Below are positions 1 to 6,623 of a stretch of DNA of 15,739 bases, piece after piece. The translations under genes and the position numbers were made by a program. The stretch is from Anaerolineales bacterium (lineage in GTDB: Bacteria; Chloroflexota; Anaerolineae; UBA7937). Location of the stretch: positions 1-15,739 of the forward strand of contig JAUVHF010000019.1 in assembly GCA_030593425.1 (NCBI GenBank), written 5' to 3'. A model generated the notes under the pieces. It saw only the letters and a program-made list of their open reading frames with translations. It was not told the origin of the DNA and searched no databases. Numbering within the stretch: position 1 is the stretch's first letter; every line of letters begins with the position of its first letter.

Positions 1-273
1 GGCAGAGAAGGCGAAAGCCACCATAGCCACCCAAAGGGGCTTCAGAAGAGCCGCCACTAGCCCAGCGGTCACAGCCACTACCACAATAGCCAGAAGCAAC
101 CATGAAACCAGTTTCAGGATCTCCCTTCCCGGCTGGAAGAAGAGGGTATAGGCCTGGCCAACCCTCCCACACCAGATGCCGAAAAACCAACTAGCGGCGA
201 TGAGCAAGACGGTGAAGAACGCCGTCTTGAGCAGTTTCCCTATCGCCTCCTCTCGACTCGCTTCAACGCTCAT
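1..273 (-). CDS. Small membrane protein, C-terminus outside window (partial)
   Basis: The first 91 codons of a minus-strand gene are visible; it runs off the left edge without a stop. It starts at ATG 273 behind a clear GGGGAGGTG ribosome binding site. The predicted protein begins MSVEASREEAIGKLLK, a short charged cytoplasmic tail, followed by three hydrophobic stretches at about residues 18-32, 55-75 and 79-91, so it is an integral membrane protein. I recognise no family motif and assign no function. It lies 71 nt downstream of the thiolase on the same strand and may be its operon partner. The start and membrane nature are well supported; the role is unknown. Confidence 0.7.
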   Translation of the reverse strand, partial: MSVEASREEAIGKLLKTAFFTVLLIAASWFFGIWCGRVGQAYTLFFQPGREILKLVSWLLLAIVVVAVTAGLVAALLKPLWVAMVAFAFSA

Positions 274-344
274 AACGCACCTCCCCTATCCTTACCTACT
301 CTTCGCCGAATCAACTCCAGCCACTAGGACGCCAAAACGCCCCT

Positions 345-1544
345 CTACTTCCGTTCGATGATCAGCGTTCCTCCCTGCCCCCCTCCTACGCAAGCGGTGG
401 CCAGGCCCAGTTCCAGATCCCGCTTCATCATCTCGTTCAGGAGTGTGACGGTGAACCTGGCCCCCGTGCATCCCACAGGATGGCCCAGGGCGATGGCCCC
501 ACCGTTGACGTTCACCTTCTCCCAATCCCAGCCATACTTCTCCATCTCCTTGGCCACGGCCAACACCTGGGCAGCGAACGCCTCATTCAGCTCGATGAGA
601 TCCATCTCTGTCAGTTTCAGCCCTGCTCTCTCCAGGGCCTTGGGTATCGCTTTGGTAGGGCCGATGCCCATGATGTGAGGCGGCACGCCAGCGTAGGCGT
701 AGGAACGGATATGAACCAAAGGGTCCATCCCCAACTCCTTAGCCCTCTCCTCGCTCATCACCACTAGAGCCGCCGCCCCATCGGAGAGGGGACAGGCGTT
801 GGCGGGGGTGACAGTGCCACCCTTCTTGAAAACGGTAGGATAGAGGGCCGCCTTCTGGACGGTGAGACCGGGGTTGATGCATTCATCCTGGGTTATCGGC
901 TCAGAGGCCACCTTCTGGCCCGCCACCCTCTTCTCTACCATGACCGGGGTTATCTCATCGGCGAACTTCCCCATCCGAGTAGCCATGAAAGCCTTCTTAT
1001 GGCTCTGCACCGCATACTCATCCTGCTCCTCGCGGCTGATGTTGTACATCTCGGCCAGGTTCTCCGCCGTCTGCCCCATGATCTGATCGCAGATAGGGTC
1101 GGTCAGCCCCTCCCAAAGGGCATCGACGAACTGGGTATGGCGCAACTTCAGCCCCCAGCGGGCTCCCCGCACCACGTAAGGGGCCGTGCTCATGCTCTCC
1201 GTTCCCCCGACCAGGAAGACCTCTCCATCGCCGGCTTGGATAGCCTGATAGGCATTGGTGATAGCCTGCATCCCGGCTACGCAGTTCCGCTGCACCGTAT
1301 ATCCCGGGACATGGTCGGGGATGCCGGCCATCAGAGCCGCCACCCGGGCGATATTGGCAGCATCGGAGTATTGGCCGACACAGCCGAAGATCACCTCGTC
1401 GATGATATTCGGGTCCAGGTCTGTCCGCTTGAGGACCTCCACTATAACGATCTTGGCCAACTCTTGGGCGGAGATAGTCCGAAAGGCTCCGCCGTGACTG
1501 CCGATAGGGGTTCGCACCCCGCCAACGATAACTACTTCTTTCAC
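345..1544 (-). CDS. Thiolase family acetyl-CoA acetyltransferase (399 aa)
   Basis: Thiolase that condenses two acyl-CoA units (acetoacetyl-CoA formation) or cleaves 3-ketoacyl-CoA. All catalytic landmarks are visible: the nucleophilic Cys88 in QRNCVAGMQA, the GGTESMS segment, the active-site His in GGAIALGHPVGCTGAR, and the C-terminal Cys in CVGGGQGG. The 399-aa length is normal for the family. I chose GTG 1544, giving VKEVVIVGGVRTPIG, because a strong GGAGGAG sits just upstream; a TTG at 1577 is in frame but lacks a good site. Sequence alone does not separate a biosynthetic enzyme (butyrate or PHA routes) from a degradative one. The phasin/PhaR pair at the other end of the window makes a PHA link possible, but there is no direct linkage. 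Confidence 0.95.
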   Translation of the reverse strand: MKEVVIVGGVRTPIGSHGGAFRTISAQELAKIVIVEVLKRTDLDPNIIDEVIFGCVGQYSDAANIARVAALMAGIPDHVPGYTVQRNCVAGMQAITNAYQAIQAGDGEVFLVGGTESMSTAPYVVRGARWGLKLRHTQFVDALWEGLTDPICDQIMGQTAENLAEMYNISREEQDEYAVQSHKKAFMATRMGKFADEITPVMVEKRVAGQKVASEPITQDECINPGLTVQKAALYPTVFKKGGTVTPANACPLSDGAAALVVMSEERAKELGMDPLVHIRSYAYAGVPPHIMGIGPTKAIPKALERAGLKLTEMDLIELNEAFAAQVLAVAKEMEKYGWDWEKVNVNGGAIALGHPVGCTGARFTVTLLNEMMKRDLELGLATACVGGGQGGTLIIERK

Positions 1545-1571
1545 TTTCTCCTCCTCTGATGAGCGATAAAG

Positions 1572-1601
1572 AGGCAAGGCGCTCCTTCGGGCTCCTTGCC
1601 T
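1572..1601 (-). promoter_or_regulatory. Leader hairpin with adjacent orphan Shine-Dalgarno, upstream of thiolase
   Basis: In the thiolase mRNA leader, AGGCAAGG and CCTTGCCT form a perfect 8-bp stem with a 14-nt loop. Just before it (1606-1613, minus strand) lies AAGGAGGT, a near-perfect Shine-Dalgarno with no ATG, GTG or TTG at normal spacing. The real thiolase start has its own site about 60 nt further on. The structure could stabilise the mRNA or act in translational control; which is unknown. Confidence 0.4.
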
Positions 1602-1678
1602 TAATACCTCCTTCGTTTAAGAAGACTCAACAAAATCGACCTCTAAGAGGGGGGCACCAAATCCGTTGCCAAGGTCTT

Positions 1679-1707
1679 ATTTTATAACAAAAACCCACAA
1701 TTATCAA
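1679..1707 (-). promoter_or_regulatory. Sigma-70-type promoter for the thiolase gene
   Basis: On the minus strand, TTGATA (-35) and TAAAAT (-10) are separated by exactly 17 nt. Transcription would start near 1672 and give a leader of about 130 nt before GTG 1544. It sits in an AT-rich patch. Confidence 0.6.
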
Positions 1708-1764
1708 CCCTACGGTGTCTCTCGGTTGCGACTTCATTCGCTACCTTGCCGATAACGATTAGTA

Positions 1765-1786
1765 GGTCGGATTTCCATATCCGACC
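1765..1786. repeat. Small palindrome GGTCGGAT-N6-ATCCGACC
   Basis: Eight-base inverted arms around a 6-nt spacer (TTCCAT). It has the same layout as the palindrome heading the nearby 123-bp repeat: GTC, a purine, GAT, six bases, then the complement. This suggests a related hairpin family. It lies between the thiolase promoter and repeat copy A, with no gene on it. Confidence 0.5.
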
Positions 1787-1802
1787 CGGGCAGGCCAAGT
1801 TA

Positions 1803-1925
1803 CTGGTGGCGTCAGATGGTACCATCTGACGCTTCCAGCCTTGGCCGTCAGCCTGTCCTGCCTGGCCCTGGCGATGGCAGGCCAGGGGCATCATCAGGCC
1901 AGGCGAGGAAACTCCTGGCGGCACT
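1803..1925 (+). repeat. Interspersed palindromic repeat, copy A (123 bp)
   Basis: Matches copy B at 2818-2939 in direct orientation with eight substitutions and one single-base indel, about 93% identity by eye. It starts with a perfect 24-bp palindrome (1809-1832, centred on GGTACC). A second imperfect inverted repeat follows in the CCTGGCC...GGCCAGG section. No transposase or clear terminal inverted repeats are seen, so it looks like a non-autonomous MITE- or REP-like element. No believable gene lies between the thiolase promoter and the methyltransferase stop (1708-1968). Confidence 0.8.
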
Positions 1926-1968
1926 GAACCTCTCCGAGAGGCAGACAGAGGAGGTAGCCAACCTCAAT

Positions 1969-2646
1969 CTAGCGCGAGACCTGCTTTTTTTCCTTCAGCC
2001 CACAGACGATCTCCCCGCAAAGATCAAGGATATTTATTCTCCTTGTGTTAGTGATTTTGAAGCCTGCCTCTCTCAGCGACCTCTCAACATAGATGGGTCG
2101 ACAGTCAACATATTGTGGAAACCTGTCATGTATCCACTCATAGGCTCTGGTGACTATCCCCACCGTTTCTCTCGATATACTGAGATCGACAAACCTTCCT
2201 CCGGGCTTTAGAACCCTCCTTATCTCCGACAGGACGACCGGTATATCAGGGGTATCGAAGAGTTCCAGGGTAAAGGTCGAGAAGGCCGCATCAAACATCT
2301 CGCCGGGGAAACGCATCTTGGTGGCATCACCCTCCACTAATTCAACCCTGGTCATCAACCCCGCCTTCTGCAAGCGATCCCTGGCCACCTCGAGCATCTT
2401 GGGCGAAAGGTCAAGTCCGTAAGCCTTTCCGCTCTCCCCTACCTGGCGGGCTATCCTCTCCAAGGCCCAGCCAGTGCCGCAGCCCACCTCCAGAACCTTC
2501 TCCCCCTCTCTAAAACCGGCCATTTCCAGGGCCAAGGCTTTGTACCTGTTCTCAAAGAGGCCAACGAGGTCATAGTATTTGCTGATCCTATCGTACGTGG
2601 CTTTAGACGCTTCCCTCGTAACAGGAACCCTTCTTATCTCTTTCAT
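1969..2646 (-). CDS. Class I SAM-dependent methyltransferase, UbiE-like (225 aa)
   Basis: A soluble methyltransferase with the Rossmann fold. The N-terminus has YDRISKYYDLV as in UbiE/MenG-like enzymes. Motif I, VLEVGCGTG, lies at residues 51-59; the acidic ribose-binding strand GLDLSPKML is near 77-85; EGDA follows at 105-108; and LKPGGRF near 146-152 is the usual post-IV loop. The substrate cannot be told from sequence; quinones, lipids and small molecules are all possible. I chose ATG 2646 because GAGGTG lies 8 nt upstream; an in-frame TTG at 2661 lacks a site. It follows the truncated HTH gene by 11 nt, and its ribosome binding site overlaps that gene's stop codon, so the two are probably co-transcribed. 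Direct repeats flank the pair. Confidence 0.88.
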   Translation of the reverse strand: MKEIRRVPVTREASKATYDRISKYYDLVGLFENRYKALALEMAGFREGEKVLEVGCGTGWALERIARQVGESGKAYGLDLSPKMLEVARDRLQKAGLMTRVELVEGDATKMRFPGEMFDAAFSTFTLELFDTPDIPVVLSEIRRVLKPGGRFVDLSISRETVGIVTRAYEWIHDRFPQYVDCRPIYVERSLREAGFKITNTRRINILDLCGEIVCGLKEKKQVSR

Positions 2647-2657
2647 CTTTCTGCACC

Positions 2658-2840
2658 TCAAAGAAGCCTGGGTTTTGCGCCCGGGCGCCCATCATAGGTT
2701 TCGGTGAACTGCTCCAAAACGTCTCTTTCCATCAACCACTTGTTGGCGGGCTTATATGCCGGAAGGTTGCCCTGGCGGATCAGCCGCCGGACCGATTCAG
2801 GGTGAATGTTGAGCCTTCTGGTGGGGTCAGATGTTACCAT
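2658..2840 (-). pseudogene. Excisionase/HTH_17-like DNA-binding domain, N-terminus replaced by a repeat
   Basis: The segment RRLNIHPESVRRLIRQGNLPAYK, followed by NKWLMERDVLEQF, is the standard MerR-like helix-turn-helix found in excisionase-type proteins. Such domains normally begin with a helix of the LLTTREAAELL type. Here that part is missing: sequence upstream of codon 8 or so belongs to repeat copy B, which joins in frame within the first helix. The earliest plausible start is ATG 2840, inside the repeat, giving 60 aa without a convincing ribosome binding site. The frame stays open further into the repeat, to 2942. It may be a broken gene or a repeat-started chimera that still works. It overlaps nothing else and precedes the methyltransferase by 11 nt. 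Confidence 0.6.
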
Positions 2841-2939
2841 CTGACGTTTCCAGACTTGGCCGTCAGCCTGTCCTGCCTGCCCTGGCGATGGCAGGCCAGG
2901 GGCATCATCAGGCCAGGGGAGGTAACTCCTGATGGCACT
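2818..2939 (+). repeat. Interspersed palindromic repeat, copy B (122 bp)
   Basis: Second copy of the element at 1803-1925, in the same orientation. Its head palindrome at 2826-2845 is imperfect at the centre, and the second inverted repeat (CCTGCC...GGCAGG) is kept. Its left edge coincides with the point where homology to the HTH domain is lost, so it probably inserted into, or recombined with, the 5' part of that gene. Confidence 0.8.
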
Positions 2940-3014
2940 CAAAGGATGTCGGCCCTCCGGCTTGCTTCCAAGTGAGGGGTGCTAGCCTATCGGCCATGAT
3001 CATATGATGCAAGG

Positions 3015-3043
3015 GACATAATCCCTCCACGAAGATTAGACAA
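3015..3043 (-). promoter_or_regulatory. Possible promoter for the HTH-methyltransferase pair
   Basis: On the minus strand, TTGTCT and TATGTC are separated by 17 nt. The -10 match is weak. It lies just outside repeat copy B in the 194-nt gap before mutL, which otherwise holds only the mutL promoter. Confidence 0.3.
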
Positions 3044-3074
3044 CCTTTTTTCCACCCTGTCAAGGGAAGAGACC

Positions 3075-3103
3075 TTGGTGAAGGAGAGATCCTGTGATAA
3101 AAT
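3075..3103 (+). promoter_or_regulatory. Sigma-70-type promoter for mutL
   Basis: TTGGTG (-35) and TAAAAT (-10) with a 17-nt spacer. The expected transcription start is near 3110, about 25 nt before the mutL ATG. Confidence 0.6.
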
Positions 3104-3133
3104 AATATCGAATACCAAGGTGAGCGTTTTTCT

Positions 3134-4870
3134 ATGGCTATCTGCATCTTATCTCCAGAAGTTGTCTCCAAGATCGCCGCTGGCGAGGTTATCGAGCGGC
3201 CCGCCTCCGTGGTGAAAGAACTGATAGAGAACTCCATCGACGCCGGAGCCTCGGAGATAAAGGTGGAGGTGCGTCAAGGGGGACGCCGCCTCATACGGGT
3301 CATAGATGACGGTGGGGGCATCCCCGCCCAGGAGGTGGAGTTGGCCTTTGAACGCCACTCCACCAGCAAGTTGAAGGACGCCGAAGACCTCTACCACATC
3401 GCCAGCTTGGGCTTCCGAGGCGAGGCCCTCCCCAGCATCGCTGCCGTCTCCAAGGTGACGTTCGTCACTAGGACCGAGGAACAGGAGATAGGAGTCCTCT
3501 TGCGCTTAGAGGGAGGAAAAGTCATCAAGCGGCAAAAGAAGGGAGCCCCCCGAGGCACCGTCGTCTCCGTGGAAGAGCTCTTCTTTAACACCCCGGCGCG
3601 ACTCAAATTCTTGCGTAAAGACTCCACTGAGGCGAGGCATATCAGCCACCTGGTGACCCGCTACGCCTTGGCCTATCCAAGCATACGCTTCAGCCTCCTC
3701 TCCGAGGGGCATACCCTTTTCCGCTCCACGGGCAGCAGTAGCCTCTACGATGTGCTGATAGAGGTGTACGGGCTGGAAACGGCTGGACAGATGTTGGAAA
3801 TCGCTCCCTTATCAGTTCCGGTCCCATCCCAGAGGGATCCCAAGGGACAGGGATCCCGAGGGATGGGAGAAGAAGCCGAAGGGCTCAAGATCAGCGGACA
3901 TGTGGGGGCTCCCAGCCTCCACCGAGCTAGCGGGAGATACCTGACCATTCTCATCAACGGCCGCTGGGTGCGAGATCAACTCTTGGGCTATGCCATCAAG
4001 GAGGCCTATCACACCCTTTTGCCCAAGGGACGTCACCCCATCGCCGTCGTGCGGGTGGATCTTCCCCCTCAGGAGGTGGACATCAACGTCCACCCCGCCA
4101 AGGCCGAGGTGCGGTTCCGGAGGAGTGGCGAGCTCTTCGCCGCCGTCCAGAAGGCGGTACGTCACACCTTAAAGGGAGCACCCATCCCCGTCGTCGCTCC
4201 TCCCCGCTGGGCCCCAGAGCCGAGACCTCCTATCACCCGTCGCCCCTCCCCCGGCCAGATGGCACTAGAGGTGCAGCGCACAGAAGGGATGGCACCCTCT
4301 AAGAAGATCCCTCCCCTTCGGGTCTTGGGGCAACTGGGGCGCACCTATATCATCGCCGAGGGGCCAGAGGGGATGTACCTCATCGATCAGCACGCTGCTC
4401 ACGAGCGGGTGCTCTACGAACGGCTCCTAAGCGAACGGGGCAAGATGGCGGTCTCTTCCCAAAGGCTGCTCGAGCCTCTGACCCTAGATTTGGGCTCCGA
4501 GGAGGCTGCAATCCTAGAGGAGAAACTGGAGACCCTGCGATCCTGGGGGTTCGACCTGGAGCCCTTCGGCGCCCAGACCTACCTTTTGCGCGCCGTCCCC
4601 GCCATCCTCAAAGGGGGCGATCTATCTCAAGCGGTGCGGGAGATGATCGACGAGGCATCGCGCCAGGCCGGCCGCTGGGAGGAGGAGTTTGTCATCAGCC
4701 TAGCCTGCCATGGAGCTGTTCAGGCAGGCCAGACCATGAGCGAGGGGGAGATGCGAGACCTGGTGAGACAATTGGAGGAGACCAGTTCCCCTCGCACGTG
4801 CGCCCATGGCCGCCCCACCATGATCCACCTAAGCGCCGAGCAACTGCAGAGGGAGTTCGGGAGATCGTGA
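3134..4870 (+). CDS. mutL: DNA mismatch repair protein MutL, endonuclease type (578 aa)
   Basis: Mismatch-repair ATPase that links MutS recognition to strand excision. The N-terminal GHKL ATPase is complete: ELIENSIDAGA (residues 29-39), DDGGGI (58-63), HSTSK (75-79) and GFRGEAL (93-99). The C-terminal domain carries the nicking-endonuclease motif DQHAAHERVLYE (418-429, form DQHA-X2-E-X4-E), an ACHGAVQAG element at 524-532 and CAHGRP at 556-561, where the family usually has CPHGRP. QRLLEP (443-448) fits the beta-clamp-binding motif. Such proteins nick DNA themselves, as expected in bacteria without MutH. A palindromic stretch at 3823-3867 encodes a Gly/Arg/Pro-rich insert at about residues 230-245. 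ATG 3134 has AAGGTGAG upstream. The next gene starts 24 nt after the stop. Confidence 0.98.
   Translation: MAICILSPEVVSKIAAGEVIERPASVVKELIENSIDAGASEIKVEVRQGGRRLIRVIDDGGGIPAQEVELAFERHSTSKLKDAEDLYHIASLGFRGEALPSIAAVSKVTFVTRTEEQEIGVLLRLEGGKVIKRQKKGAPRGTVVSVEELFFNTPARLKFLRKDSTEARHISHLVTRYALAYPSIRFSLLSEGHTLFRSTGSSSLYDVLIEVYGLETAGQMLEIAPLSVPVPSQRDPKGQGSRGMGEEAEGLKISGHVGAPSLHRASGRYLTILINGRWVRDQLLGYAIKEAYHTLLPKGRHPIAVVRVDLPPQEVDINVHPAKAEVRFRRSGELFAAVQKAVRHTLKGAPIPVVAPPRWAPEPRPPITRRPSPGQMALEVQRTEGMAPSKKIPPLRVLGQLGRTYIIAEGPEGMYLIDQHAAHERVLYERLLSERGKMAVSSQRLLEPLTLDLGSEEAAILEEKLETLRSWGFDLEPFGAQTYLLRAVPAILKGGDLSQAVREMIDEASRQAGRWEEEFVISLACHGAVQAGQTMSEGEMRDLVRQLEETSSPRTCAHGRPTMIHLSAEQLQREFGRS
3823..3867 (+). 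repeat. Palindromic GGGATCCC-rich insert inside mutL
   Basis: Arms CCCATCCC (3823-3830) and GGGATGGG (3860-3867) enclose two self-complementary GGGATCCC units. It is translated in frame as a low-complexity loop (about SQRDPKGQGSRGMG) between conserved parts of the ATPase domain. It resembles the GGATCC-centred short repeats elsewhere in the window. Confidence 0.5.
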
Positions 4871-4894
4871 TGAATACACAAAGAGGAGCCAGCG

Positions 4895-5197
4895 ATGGCA
4901 CAATCTGACGAAGTACCACGGATTCTAGCCGAACTCCAACAGGCCCGGAAGCGGTTAGCCCGAGCGGAGGGACTGATCACCCTGGGTCACGTGGCCGCTC
5001 AAGCGGCTCATAAACTCAACTCCTGCCTGGCCGTCATCCAAGGCTACGCTCAACTCCTCCTAGAAGAGGAGCTCGACGATGAGACGAAGGCCACTATCAG
5101 AAAGATCGACCAGGAAGCCCAGAAGGCTGCAGAGGTGGTAGCCCAACTAGCCAACTTGGCCAAGCAGGAGCGGGAAAGTGGTTCGGAGAATGCCTAG
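4895..5197 (+). CDS. Stand-alone HisKA (histidine phosphoacceptor) domain protein (100 aa)
   Basis: The whole protein is an N-terminal coiled helix (to about residue 25) plus a HisKA-type dimerisation domain. LITLGHVAAQAAHKLNSCLAVIQGY aligns by eye with the H-box of sensor kinases (usually LG-LAAGVAHEINNPLAVI-GY), placing the phosphoacceptor at His39. A second helix follows (about 60-92). There is no HATPase domain, PAS domain or membrane segment, and the protein ends at TAG 5197. The residue after His is Lys40 instead of the usual Glu/Asp, and NNP is NSC. ATG 4895 has AGAGGAG at good spacing. It could be a phosphotransfer or dimerisation partner, or a shed kinase fragment. It lies 24 nt behind mutL and overlaps the next gene by 20 nt. 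Confidence 0.75.
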   Translation: MAQSDEVPRILAELQQARKRLARAEGLITLGHVAAQAAHKLNSCLAVIQGYAQLLLEEELDDETKATIRKIDQEAQKAAEVVAQLANLAKQERESGSENA

Positions 5198-5546
5198 CTG
5201 GGAAAGGCTTTGGCTCCTCCTGGCCGCGGGGGGAGCCCTAGCCACCATATCTTGCGCTACATACTGCCTCCTTTTCTTCCGCCCGGCCAGCCTCACCTTC
5301 TTTACTCCTGATGTGGCTATCTTATGCTGGCTCTTCTGCTCTACCCTCTATCCACCCTTCGGCCTCCTAGCCATCGTGGCGGCCACAGGCCATCTGCTCG
5401 GGGCTCTCCTCATCTGGAGGGATGGTTCCAAAATAGGTGCCATGGCGACTATCATAACGGGTGTGGCTATCGCCCCGGCTGGGCTGCCAGGACTCTACGC
5501 TGCTTACCAAACCCTAAGACGAGAGGGGAAGCCGCCACAGATCTAG
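5178..5546 (+). CDS. Small multipass membrane protein (122 aa)
   Basis: Unrecognised membrane protein. Hydrophobic segments at about residues 10-33, 43-58, 60-78 and 86-106 suggest four passes. The C-terminus is short and basic (TLRREGKPPQI). I chose GTG 5178 because AGGAG sits 7 nt upstream; the alternative ATG 5190 has its purine stretch too close. With GTG the gene overlaps the HisKA gene by 20 nt, implying translational coupling and perhaps a joint role at the membrane. It ends 3 nt from the stop of the convergent gene at 5550, so no terminator fits between them. No function is assigned. Confidence 0.7.
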   Translation: MVRRMPSWERLWLLLAAGGALATISCATYCLLFFRPASLTFFTPDVAILCWLFCSTLYPPFGLLAIVAATGHLLGALLIWRDGSKIGAMATIITGVAIAPAGLPGLYAAYQTLRREGKPPQI

Positions 5547-5549
5547 CCT

Positions 5550-6350
5550 TTACCTCACCGGTGTATAGATATTCGTCTCCCTCTGAAACCTCCGGCAGGG
5601 GGAACCCCTTCTTTTAGCCCAGAGATCGAGGAGGCTCAAGATCTTCTCATACGCCTCCGGACGGAGGGTGGTCATCTCCTTCTTGATCCCCCTGTCGGCT
5701 AAAAGCCACTGCTGATAGTTACGGCAGTTCCCCGAAGAGTACTCGATGAGGTAACCCTTGATCCCACAGATGAGAAGAGGAAGGGTTATGGCCTGGACGG
5801 AGAAGGGACAGAGACAGAGGATAACCTTCTTGAACCTCCCACTCTCGATAGCGGGGATCATCATATCGTGAGCGATATCAAGAGCCGAGGTCATAATATG
5901 CATGTTGGCTCCCGCAGCGAGGGCTTTTTTGCCCATGATAGCCACTTTGCACCCTCGGCAGATGGGATGGGGCCACTTTTCTCCCCGGTCGAGATCCAGT
6001 AGGGAGAGATAGAGGCAACTATGATTGGGCCTCCCGGACGGGCACTCAAAGGGCTTCTGGCAGAAACCCAGACCCACCAGGACGCTTTCCCCGGGAGTCG
6101 CTTGGTGAAGGAAATCCTCCTCCCTTCCCCAGAAGAGGTATGTCATCCCCCCCTCTCGCCTTCCCCTCTTTAGAAACCGTCGATACTCGAAAGTGCCCTT
6201 AAGGGCCTGCCACGGATGTCGCAGCACCACCCTCCGCAAGAAAGCGCGGCCATACTCCCGGGAAAGGCTCTTTGAGGCGAACTCCCAGACCTGGAACCCC
6301 AGGAAACGTTCCTCGTCCAACCGTTTGAACATCTTATTAGAGAAAGACAT
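5550..6350 (-). CDS. Cysteine-rich protein of unknown function (about 266 aa)
   Basis: I do not recognise this family. Counted from ATG 6350, nine cysteines occur at 97, 103, 112, 131, 134, 179, 181, 195 and 209. They lie in well-formed blocks: FCQKPFECPSGRPNHSC, ICRGCK, CLCPF, and SSGNC after GIKGYLIEY. The pattern suggests a metal or Fe-S site in a soluble enzyme-like fold (VILCLCPFSVQAITLPLLICG looks like a buried strand and helix). The N-terminal 70 residues are basic and helical. The start is uncertain: ATG 6350 follows GAAGAG closely, and GTG 6377 is the longer choice. It stands alone between a convergent gene and a gene remnant. Confidence 0.7.
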   Translation of the reverse strand: MSFSNKMFKRLDEERFLGFQVWEFASKSLSREYGRAFLRRVVLRHPWQALKGTFEYRRFLKRGRREGGMTYLFWGREEDFLHQATPGESVLVGLGFCQKPFECPSGRPNHSCLYLSLLDLDRGEKWPHPICRGCKVAIMGKKALAAGANMHIMTSALDIAHDMMIPAIESGRFKKVILCLCPFSVQAITLPLLICGIKGYLIEYSSGNCRNYQQWLLADRGIKKEMTTLRPEAYEKILSLLDLWAKRRGSPCRRFQRETNIYTPVR

Positions 6351-6384
6351 ATCTCTTCGCCATTCGGAGTCTAGCACGCTCTAG

Positions 6385-6621
6385 GCCGGTGGTCAAAGCC
6401 CTCCTCCAAAGGCTACTCGCACATCAAAATACGCCTCCTCCCCTCCCCCCAGCGACACCACGCTTTTCACCGTCACCTGGGATAGCGGCCAAGCCGCTCC
6501 AGGAGGATACAGCGTAGGCTACAATGTTCAGTACAAGGAGGATTCCGACGATACCTGGATCTGGTGGAAGGATAGAACGGGAGAGGGCCTACGCGCCCCT
6601 CATTGTGAGCCATACCCGTGA
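6385..6621 (+). pseudogene. Remnant of a fibronectin-III-like surface domain
   Basis: An open plus-strand frame of 78 codons plus stop, between TAG 6382-6384 and TGA 6619-6621, contains no ATG, GTG or TTG start. Its middle reads TLFTVTWDSGQ, then GYSVGYNVQYKEDSDDTW and IWWKD. This is the B-C-C' strand pattern (VxW, YxVQYR, W) of fibronectin-III-like domains in bacterial extracellular proteins. The upstream part is Ser/Pro-rich linker-like sequence. It is probably the surviving internal piece of a large secreted protein. It occupies most of the 300-nt gap between its neighbours. Confidence 0.5.
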
Positions 6622-6623
6622 TG

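Noticed and set aside
999..1559. 186-codon plus-strand frame opposite the thiolase
   Set aside because: Fully antisense to a well-supported gene, with no ribosome binding site or recognisable motif.
1682..1924. 80-codon minus-strand frame through repeat copy A
   Set aside because: It is read-through of the repeat and the thiolase promoter region. Similarity to the N-terminal part of the HTH chimera comes from the repeat, not from a gene.
1803..2939. CRISPR array or insertion sequence
   Set aside because: There are only two copies 900 nt apart, no regular spacers, and no transposase or paired terminal inverted repeats.
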